Below are positions 14,821 to 20,536 of a stretch of DNA of 23,402 nucleotides, piece by piece. Source of the stretch: UBA10161 sp038891035. Lineage in GTDB: Archaea > Micrarchaeota > Micrarchaeia > Anstonellales > Anstonellaceae. Made by a program: the position numbers and the translations under genes. Numbering within the stretch: position 1 is the first letter of the stretch; each line of letters opens with the position of its first letter. Under the pieces are notes generated by a model that worked only from the letters and a program-made list of their open reading frames with translations, was not told where the DNA came from and ran no database searches. The DNA lies in the NCBI GenBank assembly GCA_038891035.1, contig JAWAEW010000013.1:1-23402 (forward strand). Reading direction: 5' to 3'.

Positions 14821-15423
14821 ATGGAAGAATACAAATTGCCTGATTTGCCATATGCATACAATGCGCTTGAACCCTACATAGATGAGACCACAATGCGCTT
14901 GCACCATACAAAGCATCATCAAGCTTATGTAAACGGTCTGAATGCGGCCCTCAAAAAGCTTAAGGAAGCACATGAAAAAGGTGATTTCTCCTCAATTCAA
15001 TTCCTCATGCGCCAAATAGCTTTCCATGGCTCAGGACATACGATGCACTGCATCTTCTGGTCAGTTATGTGCCCTCCTCAAAAAAGCAAAGAGCCAACCT
15101 CAGGAGAATTTTACTCACAGATAGTCAAGGATTTCGGTTCAATGGAAGCTTTCAAAAAAACTTTTTCTGAGGCTGCAAAGGCTGTGGAAGGGAACGGCTG
15201 GGCAATTCTTGCGTGGGAGCCTTTTGGGAAAAGGCTACTTGTTCTTCAGGCAGAAAACCACCAAAAGCTAACTGTCCAAGGAAGCAAGCCTTTGCTTGTG
15301 CTAGATGTTTGGGAGCATGCATATTATTTGAAATACCAAAACAACCGTGCAGCATATGTTGACAACTGGTGGAACGTAGTCAATTGGGAAGAAGTGGAAA
15401 AGAGATTCAAGGAGGTGCAATAA
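14821..15423 (+). CDS. Superoxide dismutase, Fe/Mn family
   Basis: Converts superoxide to oxygen and peroxide. All four metal ligands are present: His28 in LHHTKHH, His76 in TMHCIFW, and Asp162 and His166 in LDVWEHAYY. The C-terminal NRAAYVDNWWNVVNW is characteristic. Position 147 is His (AENHQ) where E. coli Mn-SOD has Gln146. Archaeal Fe or cambialistic enzymes such as Sulfolobus SOD also have His here, so Fe or dual metal use is likely but not certain. There is no signal peptide, so it is cytosolic, and the 200-residue length is normal. GAGGTGA sits 4 bases before the ATG. Ferritin starts directly at the stop codon, so the two form an oxidative-stress and iron operon. Confidence 0.96.
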   Translation: MEEYKLPDLPYAYNALEPYIDETTMRLHHTKHHQAYVNGLNAALKKLKEAHEKGDFSSIQFLMRQIAFHGSGHTMHCIFWSVMCPPQKSKEPTSGEFYSQIVKDFGSMEAFKKTFSEAAKAVEGNGWAILAWEPFGKRLLVLQAENHQKLTVQGSKPLLVLDVWEHAYYLKYQNNRAAYVDNWWNVVNWEEVEKRFKEVQ

Positions 15424-15924
15424 ATGGAGCTTAGCAGCAAGATACATCAAGAGTTGAACCGCCAAATAACATCTGAACTTGAAGCTTGGTACACTTACCT
15501 TTCACTTTCTGCTTTCTTTGAGTCAAAGACCTTGCTTGGTTGTGCGTCATGGATGAGAAAACAAGCAGAAGAAGAGCTGAAGCATGCAATGAAAATCTTT
15601 GATTATGTAAATCAGAGAGGAGGAACGGTGAAGCTTGAGGCTTTGCCTGCACCCAAGTCAGAATTCACCTCGGTGGTTGCGGCATTTGAGGCTGCGTTGG
15701 CACATGAACAGAAAAACAGCAAAAGAATAGAGGAATTGGTGGAGCTTGCGCAAAAAGAGTCTGACAAAGCAACCCTTTCCTTTCTGAATTGGTTCTTGGA
15801 TGAACAAGTGGAAGAGGAGGACTCCGCACGCAAGAATTTGGAGCTTGCAAAAATGTGTGGCGATTCTTCGTCGGCTCTTTTGCAACTTGACTTTCTTTTG
15901 GGTAAAAGAAAAGACTCAGACTGA
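15424..15924 (+). CDS. ftnA: Ferritin (iron-storage, bacterial/archaeal FtnA type)
   Basis: Oxidises Fe(II) and stores it as a mineral inside a 24-subunit shell. Aligned to E. coli FtnA, the ferroxidase ligands are all kept: Glu18, Glu51, His54, Glu95, Gln128 and Glu131 (in DEQVEEE). The 166-residue length and four-helix pattern fit, and there is no haem-ligand methionine pattern to suggest bacterioferritin. The ATG follows the SOD stop with no gap, with GGAGGTG upstream inside the end of the sod gene, so translation is probably coupled. Pairing with SOD makes sense because sequestering iron limits hydroxyl radical formation from the peroxide that SOD makes. It ends one base before the end of the convergent thioredoxin-CcdA gene. 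Confidence 0.95.
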   Translation: MELSSKIHQELNRQITSELEAWYTYLSLSAFFESKTLLGCASWMRKQAEEELKHAMKIFDYVNQRGGTVKLEALPAPKSEFTSVVAAFEAALAHEQKNSKRIEELVELAQKESDKATLSFLNWFLDEQVEEEDSARKNLELAKMCGDSSSALLQLDFLLGKRKDSD

Positions 15925-15925
15925 A

Positions 15926-17134
15926 TTATCTTAGTAGATTGGGTGCAAAAAGAAGAACCAAGCCAAGAATGAGAAGTAGAACCCCTCCTACTATTTTGCA
16001 GTATTTTGCATACCTTTGTCCGATTTCTCCTGAAACTGCAAAAGCAGCAAGCCCAAACACTATCAAATCATCAAGCATAAAGAAAAAGTCATAAAGCGCA
16101 ATGTAAGCATAATACTCCCAAAAAGACAAGTTTGAAAGTGCAAGAACTTGCGTAAATACTGCTGGTATTGCAGACGAACAGACAAATTCAATAGAATTTA
16201 CTACAAATGCAAGAGCGATTATTCCTAGAATAGTTGCCAAATTTGTCGGCGAGGCCACCACCTCTTCCATCTTTTTTATCAGGCTTTTCTTTTGGTTAGG
16301 ATCACCTACTTTGCAAACAATTTCTCCCTTTGTTTTTATGTATTCGCGCACAGAAAGAATCCCCCCTCCAAGAGCAATAAGCCCAATTGCAATTGTCAAA
16401 GGCCTAATATAACCTACTAAAAGAAACGCATTCAGCCATGCAGTCATAAATAGGAAATAAAGAATTCCTGAGGCTGCAACAAAACTCCCTACAATAATCC
16501 AAATTTTTGTCCTGTCATTCAGATTCATCACTAATGCAATAAGATATACCAGCACCCACATGGCGCAGGGATTAAAGCCATCAACCAAGCCAAGCACAAT
16601 GGCAAGAAGAGGCAAAGAATATTTCCTTGGATCTATCTTTCCAATCAAGGGAAGCTCAACCTCAAGAGTTTTTTCAACTGAGACTTCTGGAGGTGCGGTA
16701 GACGAGGTTTGTTGCAAATACTGCATTAATGCTTCCTTTATTTTTTTGCCTGTTGTTTCTTCAGATTCATACCCTATAAATGACCAATTTCCAAAAAACG
16801 TGGCAGGAACTTGCAGATTTTTTGTATCCAAGCCATATTGCGCAGTTTTATTTTTCAATAAGGACGCTCCGTAAGGTGTGCTTGCATCATATGAAACAAA
16901 TTCAATTTCTGAAAATTCTTCCATCAGTTTTTGGTTGAAGATTTTTTGTTGTGCACAATGAGGGCAGGTTGGAAGATAAAAGTAGTATATCCGAAAGTTT
17001 TCATCCTTCTCTGCTGCCACTTGCTCTTGCTGTGGAAAAAGAAGAAGCACAAGACCAAGGATCAACAGTGCTGCAACCAAATAGCGGTTAAATGGATCGA
17101 TCAAGAACTCTTTTATCTGTGCAACTAATTCCAT
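15926..17134 (-). CDS. Thioredoxin domain fused to a CcdA/DsbD-like membrane domain
   Basis: A membrane thiol-disulfide protein of 402 residues. An N-terminal helix (about 18-34) anchors it. A thioredoxin-fold domain follows (about 46-140), with the active site CPHC (Cys57, Cys60) and the cis-proline loop VPATFF (Pro110). A six-helix domain begins near residue 172. It carries NPC (Cys190) in its first helix and EFVC (Cys319) in the fourth, placed like the CcdA/DsbD transmembrane cysteine pair that carries electrons across the membrane. I infer that it reduces or oxidises thiols outside the cytoplasm. The start is the ATG at 17134 with GGGAGA upstream; a TTG at 17152 would overlap that site. 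It faces the sod-ferritin pair, with which it seems to share a promoter motif. Confidence 0.88.
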   Translation of the reverse strand: MELVAQIKEFLIDPFNRYLVAALLILGLVLLLFPQQEQVAAEKDENFRIYYFYLPTCPHCAQQKIFNQKLMEEFSEIEFVSYDASTPYGASLLKNKTAQYGLDTKNLQVPATFFGNWSFIGYESEETTGKKIKEALMQYLQQTSSTAPPEVSVEKTLEVELPLIGKIDPRKYSLPLLAIVLGLVDGFNPCAMWVLVYLIALVMNLNDRTKIWIIVGSFVAASGILYFLFMTAWLNAFLLVGYIRPLTIAIGLIALGGGILSVREYIKTKGEIVCKVGDPNQKKSLIKKMEEVVASPTNLATILGIIALAFVVNSIEFVCSSAIPAVFTQVLALSNLSFWEYYAYIALYDFFFMLDDLIVFGLAAFAVSGEIGQRYAKYCKIVGGVLLLILGLVLLFAPNLLR

Positions 17135-17168
17135 GCTGTCTCCCTTCAGCAATTTCTGAACTTAATCA

Positions 17169-17184
17169 CCGCAATATTCAAAAG
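17169..17184 (-). promoter_or_regulatory. Promoter element of the thioredoxin-CcdA gene
   Basis: On minus the sequence reads CTTTTGAATATTGCGG, centred about 43 bases before the ATG. It matches the sod promoter word at 12 of 13 positions (TTTTRAATATTGCG pattern, one insertion or substitution). Confidence 0.4.
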
Positions 17185-17207
17185 GCTTATGCCTAGCAAA
17201 TAAGTCT

Positions 17208-17957
17208 TCAGACAGAGCAGCCGCTTGTTATTTGGCTCTCTTGCAATTTTTCAACGGTCAAAATCCCCAAATGATAGGAAGGACGATGATCTGCTCCTAT
17301 AGATTCACCAGAATAAGTGAAATCCCGAACTATTCTACCTAAAGAAAGAATCCCATTCCAATTCCTGTTGCTTCTCCAAAGGTAAAAAGCACGGTAAGAA
17401 TCCGGTCCAGAAGCTTTTTCGAAGCCTCTCACAGATGTGAATCTATACCAGCCGCTTTCAGTGGGGAAGGCAATAATCTGAATGGCGTTGATGTCATTTA
17501 TATGAATTAGGGTTTCCTTTCTTTTCGGGTCATATTCATAAGCTAAAGTCGGCTTGCCGTCCATTTCAAGCATTATTATTATTGCAATATTAGTCATGGA
17601 TACCGGGTTTACCAATTGCTGATTCATCCAAATTCTGCTTGGCAGTGGAAACAATATCTTTTCCCCACTTCTCAAATCCTCAGAAACGTGATACCCAGCG
17701 TATCTACTGCCGTATTGGTGTGCCGCGTCAGCAAAAGTTGCATCCGGTGGTGCATATGAGCAGTGCATATTTGATGCAGCAGGCAATGCTTTTCTAAAAT
17801 ATTTTACTATTTCTGCTCTATTGGAAACATATTCTTCCAAAGAAAGAAGCCTTCCACCCTTTGAGGCAATATCTATTATCTGGCGATATTCCTTTCCTTG
17901 GTTGCCATCAAAAGTTGCGACTTCCTTTATAATTATCTTTCCTACATTTCTTTGCAT
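17208..17957 (-). CDS. Conserved-looking cytosolic protein, function unknown
   Basis: I do not recognise this 249-residue protein. The start is the ATG at 17957, with GAGGTG 8 bases upstream; an earlier in-frame ATG at 17999 would include that site in the coding region. It has no signal peptide or membrane helix. The N-terminal third is mixed charged helix. The rest is rich in strands and aromatic residues (GWYRFTSVRGFEK, FYLWRSNRNWNGIL), suggesting a beta-sandwich or barrel domain. The C-terminus ends in a Cys (SGCSV). Overlapping AT-rich elements (TATTTAGAAAT and ATATAAAT) on minus near 18000-18016 could be its promoter. Its neighbours do not suggest a function. Confidence 0.72.
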   Translation of the reverse strand: MQRNVGKIIIKEVATFDGNQGKEYRQIIDIASKGGRLLSLEEYVSNRAEIVKYFRKALPAASNMHCSYAPPDATFADAAHQYGSRYAGYHVSEDLRSGEKILFPLPSRIWMNQQLVNPVSMTNIAIIIMLEMDGKPTLAYEYDPKRKETLIHINDINAIQIIAFPTESGWYRFTSVRGFEKASGPDSYRAFYLWRSNRNWNGILSLGRIVRDFTYSGESIGADHRPSYHLGILTVEKLQESQITSGCSV

Positions 17958-17999
17958 ATTCCCACACCTCTGCTTCTTGTAATTTTGAGCGTTATTCAT

Positions 18000-18528
18000 T
18001 TATATCTATTTCTAAATACAAATTCTTTTTCGTCTCTTTTTTGCGCATTCCGTTAAAAGAGCAGCACTTTTGCTTTTACGCAAAATTTACAGCGTTTTTT
18101 CTTCTCATTTTTAGATCGCTCCAGGCCGGTCAAGATTGCATCTTTCACTTTGCCTAGTTCTTCTATTAAGGAAGGCAGCTTGTCATAAATAAATTCAACC
18201 TTCTATCTAATAATCTCCAAGCCCCTCTCATCCCTCCTTTTTTTACAGGAATATAAATTTTTGAAATTGTAAACCCCAAAAGAGCAGTTATCAAAGCTGA
18301 AGAGTTGTTGCTAAATGATAGCTTGTCTATTTTTATACTCCTACCCGCCATCAGAAAGAATAAAGCAAAATTTCTTTTCGGATGAGCAGGTTGATTGATA
18401 GCGCAGATGCAACTTGCAACTTTTTCAAGCGAATAGTCATATTTTTTGACCTCTAACTAAAAAGCAAGAGACGCTCAAAATCCCGTGGGCTTTATCAATG
18501 ACAATTTTAAAAAATGAAAATTTGCTAG
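18000..18528. other. AT-rich intergenic region without an intact gene
   Basis: No convincing complete gene or RNA is visible. The left end carries the promoter of the minus gene at 17957. A hairpin GTTAAAAGAGCAG...TTTTGCTTTTAC lies at about 18052-18079. The right end (about 18503-18526, minus sense) has T-rich tracts that would terminate tRNA-Leu. The middle holds a possible gene remnant, listed separately. Confidence 0.5.
18053..18351 (-). pseudogene. Possible decayed gene remnant
   Basis: On minus, a frame from 18202 down to a TAA at 18053 reads 50 codons that look coding: Leu, Glu and Lys-rich helix (KLPSLIEELGKVKDAIL) followed by KKRCKFC. It has no start codon at its head and is preceded by an in-frame TAG at 18203-18205. 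Upstream, a different frame from 18351 to 18166 is open and begins with ATG. A run of seven A's near 18240 is a natural frameshift site. This pattern fits a gene broken by a stop and frameshift, but chance open frames in AT-rich DNA are a real alternative. Confidence 0.22.
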
Positions 18529-18626
18529 TGCAGGGGGAGGGATTTGAACCCCCGAAGGCCTAAGCCACGGGATTTCCCCAAACCTTCTTAAGTCCCGCCC
18601 ATTTGACCGGACTCTGGTACCCCTGC
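18529..18626 (-). tRNA. tRNA-Leu (anticodon TAA) with a small intron
   Basis: The acceptor GCAGGGG (18620-18626) pairs with CCCCTGC, and the discriminator is A. The D stem is CCA/TGG, the variable arm has a GGC/GCC stem as in type II tRNAs, and the T arm is GGGGG-TTCAAAT-CCCTC. The anticodon stem CGGGA/TCCCG encloses 20 bases instead of 7, so about 13 bases must be removed. Splicing after the G at position 37, the canonical site, gives loop CTTAAGA with anticodon TAA. Any split keeping a 7-base loop that starts CTTAA gives the same anticodon. No CCA is encoded. Poly-T follows at about 18505-18525. Confidence 0.9.
18575..18587 (-). other. Putative 13-base tRNA-Leu intron
   Basis: The interval is inferred by subtracting a normal 7-base anticodon loop; it reads AAGGTTTGGGGAA on minus. 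Exact edges are uncertain by one or two bases because A runs occur at both junctions, and the expected bulge-helix-bulge is weak here (mostly G-T pairs). Confidence 0.6.
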
Positions 18627-18660
18627 GGCTTTATTTTATCATATTCGATTAAAATCCTTT

Positions 18661-18698
18661 GGAAAGGGGAACACCAGCGTTTCTGTTGTCCCCTTTCC
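18661..18698. repeat. Long perfect-stem hairpin between tRNA-Leu and tRNA-Val
   Basis: GGAAAGGGGA (18661-18670) pairs exactly with TCCCCTTTCC (18689-18698). Five more inner pairs (CA/TG and CAG/CTG) enclose a CGTTT loop. It lies 35 bases before the 5' end of tRNA-Leu. No T run follows on either strand. The rest of 18699-18832 shows no gene. Confidence 0.75.
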
Positions 18699-18832
18699 TC
18701 AACCCCTAAGGCAAACACCAGATAATTCAAATGGAAAAGAGGCGGAAATATCATTGATGCTCCATATCTTCATTGAAATTACATAAGAGAAGATATTGGG
18801 GTTTCTTTTAGTATCTCCTACCTTATCTTTGG

Positions 18833-18925
18833 TTTCCCTTTGGGGGTGAACCCTCAGGGGGCCCTAAGGATTAGATTAGTGCCCCCTAGGGCATGGGCCC
18901 GCGCGGAATCGAACCGCGAATCTTC
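18833..18925 (-). repeat. tRNA-Val 3' part plus hairpin flank, inverted repeat copy A
   Basis: Read on minus, this holds the last 32 bases of tRNA-Val(GAC) plus 61 bases of 3' flank. It matches 23311-23402 read on plus with about five differences. The flank folds into an 11-pair stem, CCCTAGGGGGC with GCCCCCTGAGGG (one bulged base), followed by CACCCCCAAAGGG. The bulged base is G here and A in copy B, so the stem is kept while the sequence drifts. Confidence 0.9.
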
Positions 18926-18965
18926 TGCACGTCAAGCAGACGTCTTACCATTCGACTACAGGCCC
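18894..18965 (-). tRNA. tRNA-Val (anticodon GAC)
   Basis: A complete 72-base cloverleaf without intron: acceptor GGGCCTG/CGGGCCC, D arm GTC-GAATGGTAA-GAC, anticodon stem TCTGC/GCAGA around TTGACGT (anticodon GAC, reading GTC and GTT), T arm CGCGG-TTCGATT-CCGCG, discriminator A, no encoded CCA. Its promoter appears to be the palindromic TATA box at 18988-19000. Confidence 0.95.
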
Positions 18966-18984
18966 GACCTGCATTTTTCTGAAG

Positions 18985-19001
18985 CCCAATATTTAAATGG
19001 G
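18985..19001. promoter_or_regulatory. Shared bidirectional TATA box for tRNA-Val and pantoate kinase
   Basis: CCCAATATTTAAATGGG has a palindromic core ATTTAAAT (18991-18998). Its centre is about 27 bases from the ATG at 19021 on plus and about 30 bases from the 5' end of tRNA-Val on minus, so a single element has the correct spacing both ways. No other TATA-like sequence lies in the 55-base gap. Confidence 0.65.
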
Positions 19002-19020
19002 TTTAGAGTGCCACAATTTC

Positions 19021-19827
19021 ATGCAAAAGGCAGCCTCATTTTGTCCTGCTTACTTGACAGGAATATTTACGATAGGAAAAGGAGATGCTGCTGGAGCAGG
19101 CGTCTCGCTTGAGAAAGGAATGACAACAGAGGTCTCAGAAGCAGGCAAAACGATTGTTTTCATAAACCAAGAAAAAAGACAAGCAAAAGTTTCCTTTGCA
19201 GTGATAGAAAAATATCGGCGGCTTTACAATTTTCATGTTGAAGTAAGACATCACTGTAGTCTGCCAATTGGATTTGGGCTTGGGATGAGTGCCGCAGGGG
19301 CACTGTCGCTTTCGCTTGCCTTAAATGAGTTTCTTGGGGCAGGGCTTTCTTTCAGTCAATGCATAAAAATTGCACATGATGCAGAAGTCGAATGCGGAAC
19401 TGGACTTTCTGGAGTGGATGCGGCTGCGATCGGAGGCTTTTTGATTAGAAAAAACCTAAAAAGCAGACCAATTAGGGTGCCTCTTGCAAGAAGAGAGCTT
19501 TACATTGCATTCTTTGCGCCAATTAAAACTTCATCAGTAGTGTGGGATCCAGAATGGATAAGAAGGGTCAATTTTGCAGGCAAAAAAGCACTTAAGAGGC
19601 TTTCTCAGCAGCCAAGCTGGAGCAGGTTCTTAGAATTTTCAAGGGAATTTGCAATTTCTTCTGGTCTTGCAGACTGGTGCGCCAGAGAACTTGAGATGAA
19701 TACTTCTGCAAGCATGGCAATGGTTGGGCGGACAGTATTTTCAGAAAAGCCACTAAATTTTACGCGTAAACCTAAACAAATAATAAAGATGGCTGTATGT
19801 GAAAAGAAAGCAGTGCTTTTGAGGTGA
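19021..19827 (+). CDS. Pantoate kinase (GHMP kinase family)
   Basis: Archaeal pantoate kinase phosphorylates pantoate to 4-phosphopantoate, which phosphopantothenate synthetase then joins to beta-alanine in coenzyme A synthesis. The N-terminus ASFCPAYLTGIF (residues 5-16) and GAGVSLEKG (25-33) match the archaeal pantoate-kinase pattern. The GHMP glycine-rich ATP loop is PIGFGLGMSAAGALS (82-96). The 268-residue length fits. An ATG at 18997 lies inside the TATA box, so I start at the ATG at 19021, about 27 bases downstream, which suggests a leaderless mRNA. The glycosyltransferase gene follows with its Shine-Dalgarno overlapping this stop. No phosphopantothenate synthetase gene is in the window. 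Other GHMP kinases are possible but fit less well. Confidence 0.82.
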   Translation: MQKAASFCPAYLTGIFTIGKGDAAGAGVSLEKGMTTEVSEAGKTIVFINQEKRQAKVSFAVIEKYRRLYNFHVEVRHHCSLPIGFGLGMSAAGALSLSLALNEFLGAGLSFSQCIKIAHDAEVECGTGLSGVDAAAIGGFLIRKNLKSRPIRVPLARRELYIAFFAPIKTSSVVWDPEWIRRVNFAGKKALKRLSQQPSWSRFLEFSREFAISSGLADWCARELEMNTSASMAMVGRTVFSEKPLNFTRKPKQIIKMAVCEKKAVLLR

Positions 19828-19831
19828 TTGA

Positions 19832-20536
19832 TTGAAAAAGCCGCTTGTATCAATAATTATTCCTACTTATAATGAGGAAAAATATATTGGCAGAGCACTG
19901 GCTTCAATCAAAAATCAAAGCTTCGCTGACTATGAGATAGTAATAGGAGATGGGGAGAGCAAAGATAAAACTGCCAAAATAGCCAAGCAATATGGTGCAA
20001 AAGTCCTTCAAAAAAACTGCAAAACGGCGGCAGCAGCAAGGCATACGGCATCGCTTGTTGCAAAAGGAGAAATCCTTGTATTTACTGGTGCGGATGTGGA
20101 GGCAGAAAAAGATTGGTTAGAAAAAATCATCGCACCCATTCAAAAGGGTGAAGCCGACTGGGTTTTGGGCAAAATTTGCGCATTGGATGGAACTTGGCTG
20201 GATGAAGCAGCAATCTCATTTATCGAGCCCCTTGCAAAGATAATGGATAAAATTGGTTTACCTTATGTTTATGCAGAGAACCTAGCATGCAAAAAAAGCA
20301 TTTACTTTAAGGCCGGCGGATTCAATCCTTCCTTAGTGACCGGAGAGGATACAGAACTTGCAGTAAGGCTCAGAAAAGTAGGCAGGTTTGCCTTTGTAAG
20401 CGATGCGAAAGTTAAAGTTTCATTAAGAAGGGTCCGCAAATGGGGCTACCTGAAATATCTTGTCTTCCATGCGTCAAATTTTATCAAATCGCACTTTTTT
20501 TCTTCTTCAGAAAATTATTACGAGCCCGTCAGGTAG
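19832..20536 (+). CDS. Family 2 glycosyltransferase
   Basis: Transfers a sugar from a nucleotide or lipid donor; the acceptor is unknown. The GT-A fold pattern is clear: VSIIIPTYNEEKYI at the N-terminus, IVIGDGESKDKT (about 36-47), FTGADVEAEKDWL (about 90-102, the metal-binding acidic site), and TGEDTELAVRL (about 168-178), holding the catalytic-base type ED motif. It is 234 residues without a transmembrane anchor, so it is cytosolic or peripheral. Translation starts at TTG (19832): GAGGTGA lies exactly 4 bases upstream, the spacing seen at several other genes, and contains the stop of pantoate kinase. The last 8 bases overlap the end of the convergent alaS gene. A role in surface glycan or glycolipid synthesis is inference. 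Confidence 0.88.
   Translation: MKKPLVSIIIPTYNEEKYIGRALASIKNQSFADYEIVIGDGESKDKTAKIAKQYGAKVLQKNCKTAAAARHTASLVAKGEILVFTGADVEAEKDWLEKIIAPIQKGEADWVLGKICALDGTWLDEAAISFIEPLAKIMDKIGLPYVYAENLACKKSIYFKAGGFNPSLVTGEDTELAVRLRKVGRFAFVSDAKVKVSLRRVRKWGYLKYLVFHASNFIKSHFFSSSENYYEPVR

Noticed and set aside
18560..18754. 64-codon open frame on minus over tRNA-Leu
   Set aside because: It runs through the tRNA and the hairpin; no ribosome site.
18840..19112. 90-codon open frame on plus across tRNA-Val(GAC) and the start of pantoate kinase
   Set aside because: It is the antisense of the tRNA followed by a shifted frame of pantoate kinase; composition is not protein-like.
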